DNA from: Pseudomonadota bacterium
GTDB lineage: Bacteria; Pseudomonadota; Alphaproteobacteria; Acetobacterales; Acetobacteraceae
Direction: 5' to 3'
DNA: 64,000 nt
Assembly (NCBI GenBank): GCA_021845595.1
Contig: JAJZVV010000012.1
Location: 1-64,000 of the forward strand
The notes under the pieces are model-generated. The model saw nothing but the letters and a program-made list of their open reading frames with translations. It did no database searches and was not told where the DNA came from. Numbering within the stretch: position 1 is the first letter of the stretch; each line of letters begins with the position of its first letter. Below are positions 8,386 through 19,836 of the stretch, piece by piece. A program made the position numbers and the translations under genes.

Positions 8386-9375
8386 TTGAAACAACTATCT
8401 GTCCTGCTGGCATTCGCGGGCCTGATCCTCGCCACGGCGCTGATCGGCTGGTTCGGCGCGGGCCATGTCGCCGATGCGCTGATGTCCGTCGGCTGGGAGG
8501 GCTTCAGCGCTCTGCTGGGGTGGAATGTGCTGCTCGCCGGCTTGCTCGGCCTGGCCTGGGCGGCGCTGATGCCGCCCGGTACGGCACCGGCGGGCGGGCT
8601 GATCTGGGCGCGGATGGTGCGCGACGCCGCCGGCAACTGCCTGCCGTTCTCCCAGATGGGCGGGGTCGTGCTCGGTACCCGCGCGCTGGCGGTGCAGGGC
8701 GTGCGCTGGCCGCTGGCGGCGGCGGGTAGCGTCGTCGACGTCACGGCCGAGTTCCTCGCCCAGATCGGCTTCATGCTGATCGGGCTGATCGAACTGCTGA
8801 ACCACGCGCCCGGCTCGCGGCTGACGGTGCCCGCCGGCGCCGGCCTCGTGCTGGCCGGGGCGGGCGCGGCCGGGTTCATGTGGCTGCAGCGCGGGGGAGG
8901 GCGGTTGTTCGGCGCGCTCGCCCGCCGTATCGCCGCCCCCTGGTTTGCCGAGGCGCCGGCGCACGTGCGGGCGTTCCAGGACGATCTGACGCGGCTCTAC
9001 GCCAGCTCGGCGCGGCTGGCTCTGGGCGTCGCGCTGCATCTCGCCGGGTGGATCGGCGGCGGCACCGGAACCTGGATCGCCTTCCAGCTCCTCGGCGCGG
9101 ATCTCGACTTCGACGACGCGCTGGCGATCGACGCGCTGACCCACATCGCGCTTTCTGCTACCGTGCTGGTGCCGGCCGGCGCGGGGGTGCAGGAGGTCGC
9201 CTATGCCAGCCTCGGCGCCATTTTCGGCGTGCCGGCGGAACTCTCGCTCAGCGTCTCGCTGCTGCGCCGGGCGCGGGATCTGGCGATGGGCATCCCGATC
9301 CTGCTGGTCTGGCAGAGTCTGGAGATGCGCCGCGCGGCGCTGGCGGCGCACGTGCCGGCCGGGCCGATCGAGTAG
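8386..9375 (+). CDS. hpnL: HpnL-like membrane protein (flippase-like/LPG-synthase TM domain)
   Basis: About 329 residues with seven or eight hydrophobic helices and no soluble catalytic domain. This corresponds to the membrane half of MprF-type proteins (UPF0104), the family to which hopanoid-locus HpnL belongs. It starts at a TTG (8386-8388) that immediately precedes KQLSVLLAFAGLILATALIGW; no upstream ATG gives a sensible N-terminus and the ribosome site is weak (GGGA about ten bases away). It is divergent from hpnA. Its role is probably transport or flipping of a hopanoid or lipid precursor, which is inference from family and context. Confidence 0.8.
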   Translation: MKQLSVLLAFAGLILATALIGWFGAGHVADALMSVGWEGFSALLGWNVLLAGLLGLAWAALMPPGTAPAGGLIWARMVRDAAGNCLPFSQMGGVVLGTRALAVQGVRWPLAAAGSVVDVTAEFLAQIGFMLIGLIELLNHAPGSRLTVPAGAGLVLAGAGAAGFMWLQRGGGRLFGALARRIAAPWFAEAPAHVRAFQDDLTRLYASSARLALGVALHLAGWIGGGTGTWIAFQLLGADLDFDDALAIDALTHIALSATVLVPAGAGVQEVAYASLGAIFGVPAELSLSVSLLRRARDLAMGIPILLVWQSLEMRRAALAAHVPAGPIE

Positions 9376-9494
9376 TGCTTCGGCTCATTCGGAAGGTTCG
9401 GCATGCGTCAGAGCGCCCTATTCATGATGTGGGCTGATTCGGCCGCCGCCCGGAAACGGGCGTTGGCGTCGCGCCGCTAGCCGACGGCCGCCCC

Positions 9495-11063
9495 ATGCTG
9501 CGAGGCATTCTCACCGTTGGCATCTGGACCATGGCGAGCCGCCTGCTCGGCTTCGCCCGCGACGTGCTGATCGCCGACCGGCTCGGCACCGGGCTGGTGG
9601 CGGATGCGTTTTTCGTCGCCCTGAAGCTGCCGAACCTGTTCCGCCGACTGTTCGGCGAGGGCGCGTTCAATGCGGCCTTCGTTCCCGCCTTCGCCGGCAC
9701 GCTCGCCAGCTTCGGGCGCGAGCCGGCGCGCCGCCTGGCCGGAGAGGTGGCGAGCGTGCTGGCGGTCTGGCTCGCCGGTATCACGGTGCTCGGCATCGTC
9801 TTCATGCCGCAACTGATGGTCGTGCTGGCCCCCGGCTTCGCCGCGCTCCCGGCCAAGCTTGCCCTGACCGTGACGCTGACGCGCATCGCCTTTCCCTATC
9901 TCATGCTGATGTGCCTCGCGGCGCTCTTCGGCGGCATGCTCAACGGGCTGGACCGGTTCGCTGCGGCCGCCGGCGCGCCGGTCCTGTTCAACGTCTTCCT
10001 GATCGGCGCGCTGCTCGTGCCCCCGGTTGCCATGCTGCCGACTACCGGGCACCTGCTGGCCGCCGGGCTCGTGCTGTCTGGCTTCGCGCAGCTCGGGGTG
10101 CTGGTGCTGGCGGTGCGCCTCGCCGGCATGGCGCCGCCCTGCGGATGGCCGCGGCTGACGCCCGGCGTGCGCACGGTGCTGCGGCGCATGGGTCCGGGCG
10201 TGATCGGCGCCGGCGTGACGCAGCTCAACGTCGCGGTCGATACCGTCATCGCCAGCCTGCTGCCCGCCGGCACCGTCTCGGTGCTCTACTACGCCGATCG
10301 GGTGGATCAGTTGCCGCTCGGCGTGATCGGCGCCGCGGTCGGTACCGCGATTCTGCCGCTGCTCTCGCGCCAGGTGCGGGCCGGCGACAAGGGGCTTGCC
10401 ATCACCACCCTCAACCGTGGCATCGAATACGCGCTGGTGCTGACCCTGCCGGCGGCGCTGGCGCTGTCGGTGGCGGGCGGGCCGATCATGAGCGTGCTCT
10501 TTGCCCGCGGCGCGTTCGACGCGCTGGCCGCCGCCAGGAGCGCGGAGGCGCTGGCGGCCTACGCGGTCGGGCTGCCGGCATATGTGCTGGCCAAGGTTTT
10601 CGCACCCGGCTTCTTCGCCCGCGGCGATACCGCGACGCCGGTGAAGATCGGCCTCGTTGCCGTGGCGCTGAACCTGGTGCTCAATCTCGTCTTCATGCGT
10701 CCGCTCGGCCATATCGGGCCGCCGCTGGCGACCAGCATCGCCGCTGCGTTCAACGCTGCTGCCCTGGCCGTGCTGCTCTACTGGCGCGGCTATTTCCGCC
10801 CCGACGCCGCGCTCGGCGGGCGCCTGGGGCGGATGGTGCTCGCCGCCGGGGCGATGACGCTCGTTCTGCTGGTGCTCGATCCGGTGCTGTTCGCCATCGC
10901 CGGCGGCCGGCCGCTGCTGCGGGCGGCGGCGCTGGTGATGCTGGTCGGGACCGGCCTCGTGGCATATGGCGCGGCCGGCCAGGCGCTGGGCGCGTTCGAC
11001 CTGCTGGAACTCGGCCGCACCCTGCTGCGTCGCCGCTTTGCCGCGGCCAAGTCCCGGGGTTGA
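9495..11063 (+). CDS. murJ: MurJ lipid II flippase
   Basis: 522 residues with about 14 transmembrane helices (MOP superfamily). It moves lipid II across the inner membrane for peptidoglycan synthesis. The family signature is clear: [20 protein letters not shown] near residue 15, then [28 protein letters not shown], with the charged residues typical of MurJ. A short GC hairpin (11078-11093) and then trpS follow. Confidence 0.97.
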   Translation: MLRGILTVGIWTMASRLLGFARDVLIADRLGTGLVADAFFVALKLPNLFRRLFGEGAFNAAFVPAFAGTLASFGREPARRLAGEVASVLAVWLAGITVLGIVFMPQLMVVLAPGFAALPAKLALTVTLTRIAFPYLMLMCLAALFGGMLNGLDRFAAAAGAPVLFNVFLIGALLVPPVAMLPTTGHLLAAGLVLSGFAQLGVLVLAVRLAGMAPPCGWPRLTPGVRTVLRRMGPGVIGAGVTQLNVAVDTVIASLLPAGTVSVLYYADRVDQLPLGVIGAAVGTAILPLLSRQVRAGDKGLAITTLNRGIEYALVLTLPAALALSVAGGPIMSVLFARGAFDALAAARSAEALAAYAVGLPAYVLAKVFAPGFFARGDTATPVKIGLVAVALNLVLNLVFMRPLGHIGPPLATSIAAAFNAAALAVLLYWRGYFRPDAALGGRLGRMVLAAGAMTLVLLVLDPVLFAIAGGRPLLRAAALVMLVGTGLVAYGAAGQALGAFDLLELGRTLLRRRFAAAKSRG

Positions 11064-11077
11064 CCGCCGCGGGCCAA

Positions 11078-11093
11078 GGCCGGAAAACCGGCC
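11078..11093 (+). other. GGCCGG-AAAA-CCGGCC hairpin between murJ and trpS
   Basis: A perfect 6-bp stem with an AAAA tetraloop lies 14 bases after the murJ stop. It is followed by a second inverted repeat GGGT-CA-ACCC (11094-11103) directly before the first trpS ATG. It lacks a T-tract, so it may be a weak terminator or an mRNA structure affecting trpS translation. Confidence 0.35.
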
Positions 11094-11115
11094 GGGTCAA
11101 CCCATGCGAGCCGCC

Positions 11116-12114
11116 ATGCAGCGAATCTTCTCCGCCATCCAGCCTTCCGGCATCCCGACGCTCGGCAATTATCTCGGCGCGCTGCGCAACTGGGTGAAGC
11201 TGCAGGACGACCACGAGTGCATCTTCGCCGTCGCCGACCTGCACGCGATCACGGTGTGGCAGGAACCGGCGCAGCTCGCCCAGCAGACGCGCGAGATCGC
11301 CGCCAGCGTCATCGCCTGTGGGGTGGATCCCGGGCGCTCGGTGTTCTTCCACCAGAGTGCGGTGCGCGCCCACGCCCAGCTGGCCTGGATTTTCAATTGC
11401 GTCGCCCGGCTCGGCTGGCTCAACCGCATGACCCAGTTCAAGGACAAGGCCGGCAAGGACCGCGAGAACGCCTCCTCGGGCCTCTACGTCTATCCGAACC
11501 TCATGGCCGCCGACATTCTCGCCTACCACGCGACGCGCGTGCCGGTGGGCGACGATCAGCGCCAGCACCTCGAACTCGCGAACGACATCGCGCAGAAATT
11601 CAACCACGATTACGGTGTGGCGTTCTTCCCGCCGATCGAGGCGCTGGTGCTGGGGCCGGCGGCGCGGGTGATGAGCCTCAGGGACGGGACGAAGAAGATG
11701 TCGAAATCGGATCCGTCCGAGCAGAGCCGGATCAATCTCACCGACGATGCCGAGACGATCGCGCAGAAGATCCGTCGCGCCAAGACGGATCCGCAGCCGC
11801 TGCCAGGCGAACCGGCGGGGCTGGACGGGCGGCCCGAGGCGCGCAACCTTGTCGGCATCTATGCCGCGCTCGCCGATACCGACGCCGCCGGCGTGTTGCG
11901 CGACCATGGCGGCCAGGGTTTCTCCGCCTTCAAGGAGGCGCTGGCCGATCGGCTCGTCGCCGCGCTGGCGCCGATCGCGGCCGAGACGCGGCGCCTGCTC
12001 GCCGATCCGGGGACGATCGATGCCATCCTGCGCGAGGGAGCGGAACGGGCCGCCGCAATCGCCGATCCGATCGTCGCCGAGGCCGAGCGGCTGGTGGGGT
12101 TCCTCAGGGCGTGA
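11116..12114 (+). CDS. trpS: Tryptophanyl-tRNA synthetase
   Basis: 332 residues, class I aminoacyl-tRNA synthetase that charges tRNA-Trp. It starts [23 protein letters not shown], the conserved TrpS N-terminus with the HIGH-equivalent GNYLG. The KMSKS loop is [15 protein letters not shown]. An in-frame ATG at 11104 would add MRAA; 11116 is chosen because it fits the family N-terminus. Neither has a strong ribosome site. The stop overlaps the next gene's start (GTGA, 12111-12114). Confidence 0.97.
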   Translation: MQRIFSAIQPSGIPTLGNYLGALRNWVKLQDDHECIFAVADLHAITVWQEPAQLAQQTREIAASVIACGVDPGRSVFFHQSAVRAHAQLAWIFNCVARLGWLNRMTQFKDKAGKDRENASSGLYVYPNLMAADILAYHATRVPVGDDQRQHLELANDIAQKFNHDYGVAFFPPIEALVLGPAARVMSLRDGTKKMSKSDPSEQSRINLTDDAETIAQKIRRAKTDPQPLPGEPAGLDGRPEARNLVGIYAALADTDAAGVLRDHGGQGFSAFKEALADRLVAALAPIAAETRRLLADPGTIDAILREGAERAAAIADPIVAEAERLVGFLRA

Positions 12115-12665
12115 TTCTGCTCCGCCACGGCCAGAGCGAGTTCAATCTCCATTTCACCGCGACCCGGCGGGACCCGGGCATCGTCGATCCCGCGCTGACG
12201 GAGTTGGGCGCGCAGCAGGCCGAGGCCGCGGTGGCGGCGATGCAGGCCGAGGGCGTCCGCCGCATCATCGCCTCGCCCTATACGCGCGCCCTGCAGACCG
12301 CCGCGCCGATCGCCCGCGCGCTCGGCGTTGCCGTGGTGGTGGACCCGACGGTGCGCGAGCGCTGCGCCTTCACCTGCGATATCGGCACGCCGCGGGGGCA
12401 ACTGGAGCAGGCCTGGCCGGAGCATGATTTCGCCGCGCTCGAGGAGGTCTGGTGGCCGCAGGGTGTCGAGGGCGAGGCGGAGACCGTCGAGCGCGCCGGG
12501 CGCTTCCGTGCGGCGATGGCGGCGCGGGCCGACTGGGCCGAGACGCTGGTGGTGAGCCATTGGGGGTTCATTCTGGCGCTGACCGGCGTGAGCGTGCCCA
12601 ATGGCGGCTGGCAGCGCTGCGATCCGACCGCGCCGGCGCCGGAGCGCATCGTCTGGCGGCCCTGA
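12111..12665 (+). CDS. Histidine phosphatase family protein (phosphoglycerate-mutase-like)
   Basis: 184 residues. The phosphohistidine motif [10 protein letters not shown] lies at residues 4-13. The conserved [12 protein letters not shown] and the second catalytic histidine in [13 protein letters not shown] complete the branch-1 histidine phosphatase core. It begins at a GTG overlapping the trpS stop by 4 bp, so it is probably translated by coupling to trpS. The substrate cannot be read from sequence; small size argues for a phosphatase rather than a glycolytic mutase. Confidence 0.88.
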   Translation: MILLRHGQSEFNLHFTATRRDPGIVDPALTELGAQQAEAAVAAMQAEGVRRIIASPYTRALQTAAPIARALGVAVVVDPTVRERCAFTCDIGTPRGQLEQAWPEHDFAALEEVWWPQGVEGEAETVERAGRFRAAMAARADWAETLVVSHWGFILALTGVSVPNGGWQRCDPTAPAPERIVWRP

Positions 12666-12822
12666 CCCGCCTTCTGGTGGCCGGGCCTTCTGGTCTTGCG
12701 GCTACCGCCATGCTAGGCCACCGCCGGTTTTCGCCAGACGGTTTCCCGCCGATACTTCTTCACGGCCGCGAGACCGGCAATCCATAAGCGGCCTCCCGGC
12801 CGGCACAGCACGGAGCATGACC

Positions 12823-13359
12823 ATGTCCCAGAGCACCGAGGCCCCAACGGGGGGCGCTGCCCAATCCGGCCCGCCGCCGCTGCTGATCAACGGCCAGTTC
12901 GTCAAGGACCTCTCCTTCGAGGTTCCCGGCGCGCCGCAGATCTACGCGACGCTGCGCACGGCGCCGCAGATCAATCTGAGCCTGGACGTGCAGGTGCAGA
13001 AGCTGCCCGACGCGGCGTCGGTCTACGAAGTGGCGCTGTCGATCCGCGCCGAGGCGCGCGAGGCGCCGGCGGCGAACGGCCAGCCGGCGGCCGAGGGGCG
13101 GGCGGCGGTGTTCATCGCCGAACTGGTCTATGCCGGCGTCTTCACTCTGAACGGCGTGCCCGAGAACGTGCTCGAGGCGGTGCTGATGGTCGAATGCCCG
13201 CGCCTGCTGTTTCCCTACGCTCGCCACATCCTGGCGGAAATCACCCGCGAGGGCGGCTTCCCGCCGCTGACGCTGCAGCCGGTTGACTTCGTGGCTTTGT
13301 GGCAGGCGCGGAGGGCGCAGCAGGCGGCTGCGCAGGGCACGCCGGCCGGCCACGCCTGA
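12823..13359 (+). CDS. secB: Protein-export chaperone SecB
   Basis: 178 residues, slightly longer than the usual 150-165, with an extended Ala/Gln-rich C-terminus. SecB tetramers keep secretory preproteins unfolded and hand them to SecA. Family segments are present: YVKDLSFE-type start (GQFVKDLSFEVPGAP), INLSLDVQVQKL, FIAELVYAGVFTL and CPRLLFPYARHILAEITREGGFPPL. The ATG at 12823 is chosen because GGAG (12812-12815) is seven bases upstream; the ATG at 12817 is too close. Confidence 0.96.
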   Translation: MSQSTEAPTGGAAQSGPPPLLINGQFVKDLSFEVPGAPQIYATLRTAPQINLSLDVQVQKLPDAASVYEVALSIRAEAREAPAANGQPAAEGRAAVFIAELVYAGVFTLNGVPENVLEAVLMVECPRLLFPYARHILAEITREGGFPPLTLQPVDFVALWQARRAQQAAAQGTPAGHA

Positions 13360-13363
13360 TCGC

Positions 13364-13400
13364 CGACGCCATCCGGCTCCGAACGGGCCGGATGGCGTCG
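13364..13400. terminator. Bidirectional terminator between secB and bactofilin gene
   Basis: A perfect 14-bp stem (CGACGCCATCCGGC with GCCGGATGGCGTCG) and a 9-base loop sits in the 47 bp between two convergent stop codons. Neither side has a long T-run. Position and strength make it a likely shared terminator. Confidence 0.65.
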
Positions 13401-13406
13401 TCCTGG

Positions 13407-14144
13407 CTAAGTCTGGGGGGTCCGCTCGATGTGGAGCCTTTCGGGCGCCCGCGGCGCCGGTTCGGCGGCCGGCTCCGGTGCCGGGCGGACCGGTTCGGCG
13501 CGCGGGGTGTCGGTGAGCATCTCGATCTGGCCGGTGATCTGGCCACCCTCTTCGACCTGCAGCCGCCGGCAGCGGGCGGTGCCGAGCACCCGGCCGGTGG
13601 CGCGCACCACCAGGCTCGCGCGGGCGGTCAGCGTGCCGTCCATGGTGCCGCTGATCTCGGCATCCTCGACCTCGATCTGGCCCTTGACCAGCCCGCCCGG
13701 CGCGACGGCGAGCTCGGTGGCGTGGATCATGCTGGCTTCCACGGTGCCCTCCACGACGAGTCGTTCGGCGTCCTGGACCGTGCCCTGAACGCTGATGCCG
13801 CGGCCGACGATCAGCGTCCGGCTCTCCGCCGGCTCGCGTGCCGGCAGGCGGACGGCCGACGCTTGCGGCGAGCGAATGGCCGCACCAGGGACGGCCGAAC
13901 CGGGGAGGGAAGATACGGGCGGGGTCGGCGTTCGGCTCATGATCTGGGCTTCCTTGGCTGGCACAGGACGATAGGGCGGCACGCCGAGTCCGCTATCGGT
14001 TGGGCGCGCGGCGTTGAGGGGGGCGAAGGCACCGGGCCGCGGCGCGGCGGCCGCGGGCTGGGGCGCGGCGTCCTCGGGCAGATCGTCGAATCGCGAGTCG
14101 GTCTCCGCTCCTTGCGGGCCTTGGGGCTTGCGGCGTTTGAACAC
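13407..14144 (-). CDS. Bactofilin family polymer-forming cytoskeletal protein
   Basis: 245 residues. A disordered Pro/Ala-rich N-terminal third is followed by a bactofilin (DUF583) beta-helix, with the repeating pattern TLIVGRGISVQGTV, RLVVEGTVEAS, LAVAPGGLVKGQIEVEDAEISGTM and ASLVVRATGRVLG, then a second Pro-rich tail. Bactofilins self-assemble into filaments used in cell shape, stalks or peptidoglycan placement. The GTG at 14142-14144 is strongly favoured by AGGAGG five bases upstream. Confidence 0.88.
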   Translation of the reverse strand: MFKRRKPQGPQGAETDSRFDDLPEDAAPQPAAAAPRPGAFAPLNAARPTDSGLGVPPYRPVPAKEAQIMSRTPTPPVSSLPGSAVPGAAIRSPQASAVRLPAREPAESRTLIVGRGISVQGTVQDAERLVVEGTVEASMIHATELAVAPGGLVKGQIEVEDAEISGTMDGTLTARASLVVRATGRVLGTARCRRLQVEEGGQITGQIEMLTDTPRAEPVRPAPEPAAEPAPRAPERLHIERTPQT

Positions 14145-14276
14145 GGCGGCCTCCTGTCCTGGCGTAACGGGCGGGTTCGCTAACACGGAGCCGGCGGCGC
14201 GAACAACCCGCGCGGTTGCCGATTGCTCCGCGCGGTGCTAGCGGCACGGGTTCATTTCCGATCCGGAGAGCTCTGC

Positions 14277-15260
14277 ATGGCGACTGCCCCCCGCTTCGAT
14301 CTGCTCGGCATCGGCAATGCCATCGTCGATGTCGTCGCTCCCGCGGATGACGGGTTTCTCTCGCGCCACGACATGCACAAAGGGTCGATGGCGCTGATCG
14401 ATCGGGATCGGGCGGAATATCTCAGTGGCGTGATGCCGGCCGGACGCGAGAGCAGCGGTGGCTCGGCGGCGAACAGCTGCGCCGTCGCCGCGGCGATGGG
14501 CGCCCGTGCGGCCTTCCTCGGCAAGGTTGCCGACGACCCGCTTGGAGCGGCCTTCCGCGACGACATCGGTGACGCGGGCGTCCATTTTCCGACCCCGCCC
14601 CTGCAGGCCGGGGCGCCGACCGCGCGCTGCCTGATCCTGGTCACGCCCGAAGGCCAGCGCACCATGAACACCTATCTCGGCGCCTGCGTCAGCTTCGGTG
14701 TCGACGATCTCGATCCGGCGCTGATCGCCGATTCGGCCGTGACCTACCTGGAGGGCTATCTGTTCGACCCGCCGGCGGCGCAGGCGGCGTTCCATCGCGC
14801 CGCCGCCATCGCGCGGCGGGCGGGGCGGCAGGTGGCGTTGTCGCTTTCGGATCCGTTCTGCGTCGACCGTCACCGCACCGCGTTCCGCGAGCTGCTGCGC
14901 GGGATCGATATTCTGTTCGCCAACGAGGCCGAGGTGTGCAGCCTCTACGAGGTCAACGCGTTCGAGGACGCGGCGGAGGCGGCGGCTGGGGCGGTGAAGC
15001 TCGCGGTGCTGACCCGCAGCGAGGCCGGCAGCGTGATCTGCCATGGACATCAGCGCATCCAAGTCGCCGCCGCGCCGGCGCGGGTCGTGGATACCACCGG
15101 GGCCGGCGACGCGTACGCCGCCGGCTTCATCGCCGGCCTGACCGCCGGACGCGACCTGCCAACCTGCGGCCGCCTCGGCAGCATCGCGGCCGCCGAGGTT
15201 ATCAGCCATTATGGCGCTCGGCCGCAGTCGGATCTGCGCGACCTGCTCCACACCACCTGA
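14277..15260 (+). CDS. PfkB-family sugar/nucleoside kinase (adenosine-kinase-like)
   Basis: 327 residues of the ribokinase fold. The N-terminal signature is GRESSGGSAANSCAVAAAMG near residue 60. The C-terminal catalytic signature is DTTGAGDAYAAGF near residue 280, with Asp as the base. The start FDLLGIGNAIVDVVA and the SGGSAAN form resemble the adenosine-kinase-like clade common in Alphaproteobacteria; the substrate is not proven. GGAG precedes the ATG at 14277. It is divergent from the bactofilin gene. Confidence 0.9.
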   Translation: MATAPRFDLLGIGNAIVDVVAPADDGFLSRHDMHKGSMALIDRDRAEYLSGVMPAGRESSGGSAANSCAVAAAMGARAAFLGKVADDPLGAAFRDDIGDAGVHFPTPPLQAGAPTARCLILVTPEGQRTMNTYLGACVSFGVDDLDPALIADSAVTYLEGYLFDPPAAQAAFHRAAAIARRAGRQVALSLSDPFCVDRHRTAFRELLRGIDILFANEAEVCSLYEVNAFEDAAEAAAGAVKLAVLTRSEAGSVICHGHQRIQVAAAPARVVDTTGAGDAYAAGFIAGLTAGRDLPTCGRLGSIAAAEVISHYGARPQSDLRDLLHTT

Positions 15261-15288
15261 CGGGCGGCCCATGGCAGCGGGGGAGTCG

Positions 15289-16098
15289 ATGGACGAGGAG
15301 ACTCGGCAAGCGCGGGAACGCGAGTTCCATCGCGATTACGCGCGGCAGCACGCCGCGAAGATCGAGGAGCCGGTCAACGACGACGTCGTTCGTGCGCCGA
15401 CCCGCCGGCCATGGAACGCCTACTGGTGCGCCTACGACGCATTGCGCGAGCTTGGCCTTGCCGGCAAGCGCGTGCTGGTCCCCGGCTGCGGCTTCGGCGA
15501 AGATGCGATCCGGCTCTGCTGGCTCGGGGCCGAAGTGGACGCCTTCGACCTCTCTGAGGAGCTGCTGGAGATCGCGCGGGCCCGCGCGGCACGGGCGGGA
15601 CTGACCAATGTGCGGTTCGCCGCCATGCCGGCCGAGGCGTTGACCTATCCGGACGGCCACTTCGACGTCATTTTTTTCAATGACATCCTCCACCACGTCG
15701 ATATCCCCCACGCTCTCGCCGAGGCCGGCCGCGTGCTCAAGCCAGGGGGCGTGCTGGTCGTCAACGAGCTCTATACCCATTCCTGGCTGCAGAAGCTCCG
15801 CGAAAGCCGCCTCGTCGCCGGCGTCGCGCATCCCCGGTTGACACGGTTCATCTACGGCACCGACAAGCCCTACATCACCGAGGACGAGCGCAAGGTGAAC
15901 GAGGCCGAGCTCGACCGGATCGCCGCGCAGGCTCCGGGCGGGATGCGGACCGCGTTCTTTCTGCTGTTCGGCGGTCGTCTCTTTCCCGCCTGGTGGCCGC
16001 GGCTTGGCGCTCTCGATCACGCGCTGCTCAGCCGTCTCGGCCCGCTGCAGCGGTTCCTGGCCGGTCGGTTCGTGCTGGTCGGCCGCGTCGGCGTCTGA
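15289..16098 (+). CDS. Class I SAM-dependent methyltransferase
   Basis: About 269 residues. Motif I is VLVPGCGFGEDAIRL near residue 60, the acidic residue of motif II is VDAFDLSEELL, and motif IV/post-I is FDVIFFNDILHHVDIPHALAEAGRVLKPGG. This is a methyltransf_11/25-type fold; the substrate is unknown. The ATG at 15289 has GGGGGAG three bases upstream; an in-frame ATG at 15271 would add six residues. The kinase stop is 28 bp upstream, so they may be co-transcribed. Confidence 0.85.
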   Translation: MDEETRQAREREFHRDYARQHAAKIEEPVNDDVVRAPTRRPWNAYWCAYDALRELGLAGKRVLVPGCGFGEDAIRLCWLGAEVDAFDLSEELLEIARARAARAGLTNVRFAAMPAEALTYPDGHFDVIFFNDILHHVDIPHALAEAGRVLKPGGVLVVNELYTHSWLQKLRESRLVAGVAHPRLTRFIYGTDKPYITEDERKVNEAELDRIAAQAPGGMRTAFFLLFGGRLFPAWWPRLGALDHALLSRLGPLQRFLAGRFVLVGRVGV

Positions 16099-16240
16099 TC
16101 GGCCCCGCCGCGTTTTCGGCTCGCAAATCGGGCCGGAATGTCTTATGTGTGCGCCGCACAAAGCGTGAGTATGGCTTTCCGAACGGCGCGGGGCAGGGCA
16201 ACGCGCCGACAGTCGTCGTGTTCATCACATCCGGGTCCCC

Positions 16241-18070
<1,830 letters not shown>

Positions 18071-18237
18071 CCGATCTGCAACGCGATCAAGGCGCGATCG
18101 TGGCTCTGCGGAGCGGGGTGTTGCGGAATAGGTAATCAATGCCCTAGAAGATGTTTTCGCAAGTTCATGACAGGCGATCCTCGCCGGCGCGTGACGCTTG
18201 TGCCTGCCCCCCGACCAGAAACTCGATGGAGATTCGC

Positions 18238-18501
18238 ATGCGTATCACAAGCCGCTCGCTGACCATGGCGGCCGTAGTCGCCGGACTGCTGCTCCCTGGC
18301 GGCGCGCCGGTGCTCGCCGCGACCGTGGCGGCACCGTTCCAGGTTGCCCAGGACACCACGACGCCGGCCAACCAGGTGGAGAAGCAGGAGCGTCAGCAGC
18401 AGCATAAGAAGGCGCACCACAAGAAGAAGACCAGCGCCAAGAAGGGTGCCGCGCCCGCCGCCGCCCCGGCTGCTGCTCCGGCCGCCGGCGCCACGAAGTA
18501 G
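18238..18501 (+). CDS. Small secreted Lys/His-rich protein
   Basis: 87 residues. A clear signal peptide (MRITSRSLTMAAVVAGLLLPGG, cleavage likely after APVLAA) precedes a charged stretch with HKKAHHKKKTSAKKG and a tail of Ala-Ala-Pro units ending in GATK. The mature protein is very basic and low in complexity. The ATG at 18238 is favoured by GGAG six bases upstream; an ATG at 18226 also exists. I do not recognise a named family. It is followed by a strong hairpin that ends its transcript. Confidence 0.65.
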   Translation: MRITSRSLTMAAVVAGLLLPGGAPVLAATVAAPFQVAQDTTTPANQVEKQERQQQHKKAHHKKKTSAKKGAAPAAAPAAAPAAGATK

Positions 18502-18513
18502 CCAGCACGACGC

Positions 18514-18549
18514 GCGACTGCCCGCAAGCGCCGCTTGCCGGGCAGTCGC
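18514..18549 (+). terminator. Strong hairpin after the small secreted protein
   Basis: GCGACTGCCCGCAAGCG pairs with CGCTTGCCGGGCAGTCGC, leaving one bulged G, giving about 17 bp of stem 12 bases past the stop codon. No T-run follows beyond ATCTT. It probably terminates or protects the upstream transcript and lies directly in front of the next gene's start. Confidence 0.6.
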
Positions 18550-18552
18550 ATC

Positions 18553-19836
18553 TTGCCCCTCCTGCCGACCCGGCAAGCCGATCCGGCCTTTCGGCGCCAC
18601 CTCTGGTTGATGGCAGCGCTGGGTTTTGCCTGCGGTCTCCCGCTTCCGCTCTCCGGCTTCACACTGCGCCAATGGATGAGCGAGACCGGCCTGTCGCTCG
18701 GCGCGATCGGCCTTTCAGCCTCGATCGGGCTGGCCTACACGCTGAAATTCCTATGGGCTCCCGCCCTCGACCGGTTTGCGCCCCCGGCCGGGCTGCGCCG
18801 CCTCGGCCGCCGCCGCGGCTGGCTCGCCGCAGTGCAGCCGTTGCTGGTCGCCGCCTGCGTGCTCCTGGCCGCGTCGGATCCCCGGCGCGCGCCGCTCGTC
18901 ACCGTCGTCGCGGCTATGGCCGTCGCTTTCCTTTCGGCGAGCCAGGACATCGTCGTCGATGCCTGGCGCATCGAGGTGTTTCCGCCCTCGCTGCAGGGGG
19001 CGGCGCTGGCGGCCTATGTCTGGGGCTACCGGCTGGCACTGCTGATTTCGGGTGCGGCCGCGATCAAGCTGGCCGACACGCTCGGCTGGCACGGCGCGCT
19101 GCTGGTGATGGCCGGCCTCGCCGGTCTTGGCCTGCTCGCCACCCTGGCCGCGCCGGAGCCGCCGCCGCCGCCGCTCGGGGAGGGGCGGGGGGTTCTGGCC
19201 CAGCTCGGGCTGGCCGTGATCGCGCCGTTGCGGGAATTGTTGAGGCGGCCGAACGCGCTGGCGATCCTGGCCTTTGTTGCGCTGTTCAAGCTCGGCGAGG
19301 CGCTGGCGGGGATCATGCTGGCACCGTTCTATCGCGCGCTCGGCTTCGATCGCGCCGCCGTCGCGGTCGCCAACGGGCCGATTTCGCTGGCGGCGACCCT
19401 GGCTGGCATCACGCTCGGCGGTTGGCTGGTGGCGCGGCTCGGCATTCGCCGCGCGCTGGTCATCACCGGCTTCGTGCAGATGGCGGCGATGGCCATGTAT
19501 CTCGTGCTGGCCTACGCCGCCGGCGAACGGCACGTGCTGTTCCTGACGACGATGAGCGAGGCGCTCGCCGAAGGTCTGGCGGATGCGGCGTTCCTGGCGT
19601 TCCTGTCCAGCCTCTGCTCGCCGGCCCACGCCGCCAGCCAATATGCGCTGCTCTCCTCGCTCGCGGCGCTGGCGGTGCGCACGCTAGGCGGCCTGTCCGG
19701 CTTTCTCGCCGCTGCACTGGGCTGGAAATTGTTCTACGCCGTTTCGATGTTCGCCTCGCTGCCGGCGATGCTGGTCATGCTCTACCTGATCGGCCGCGAC
19801 CGCGGCGTCATTCCCGCGCCAGCAGCCGGTCGTTGA
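18553..19836 (+). CDS. AmpG-like MFS permease (muropeptide transporter family)
   Basis: About 427 residues with 12 hydrophobic helices. The N-terminal LGFACGLPLPLSGFTLRQWMSETGLSLGAIG and the SASQDIVVDAWRIEVF motif (AmpG form SATQDIVxDAYR) place it in the AmpG family. That family imports GlcNAc-anhydroMurNAc peptides for cell-wall recycling. No ATG fits the family N-terminus. The TTG at 18553 is proposed because the TTG at 18535 lies inside the preceding hairpin; an ATG at 18610 would cut into helix 1. The last 29 bases overlap the convergent phosphatase gene. Confidence 0.85.
   Translation: MPLLPTRQADPAFRRHLWLMAALGFACGLPLPLSGFTLRQWMSETGLSLGAIGLSASIGLAYTLKFLWAPALDRFAPPAGLRRLGRRRGWLAAVQPLLVAACVLLAASDPRRAPLVTVVAAMAVAFLSASQDIVVDAWRIEVFPPSLQGAALAAYVWGYRLALLISGAAAIKLADTLGWHGALLVMAGLAGLGLLATLAAPEPPPPPLGEGRGVLAQLGLAVIAPLRELLRRPNALAILAFVALFKLGEALAGIMLAPFYRALGFDRAAVAVANGPISLAATLAGITLGGWLVARLGIRRALVITGFVQMAAMAMYLVLAYAAGERHVLFLTTMSEALAEGLADAAFLAFLSSLCSPAHAASQYALLSSLAALAVRTLGGLSGFLAAALGWKLFYAVSMFASLPAMLVMLYLIGRDRGVIPAPAAGR

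Noticed and set aside
8386-9375. Full MprF lysyl-phosphatidylglycerol synthase
   Set aside because: Only the membrane half is present, and no aminoacyl-transfer domain follows.
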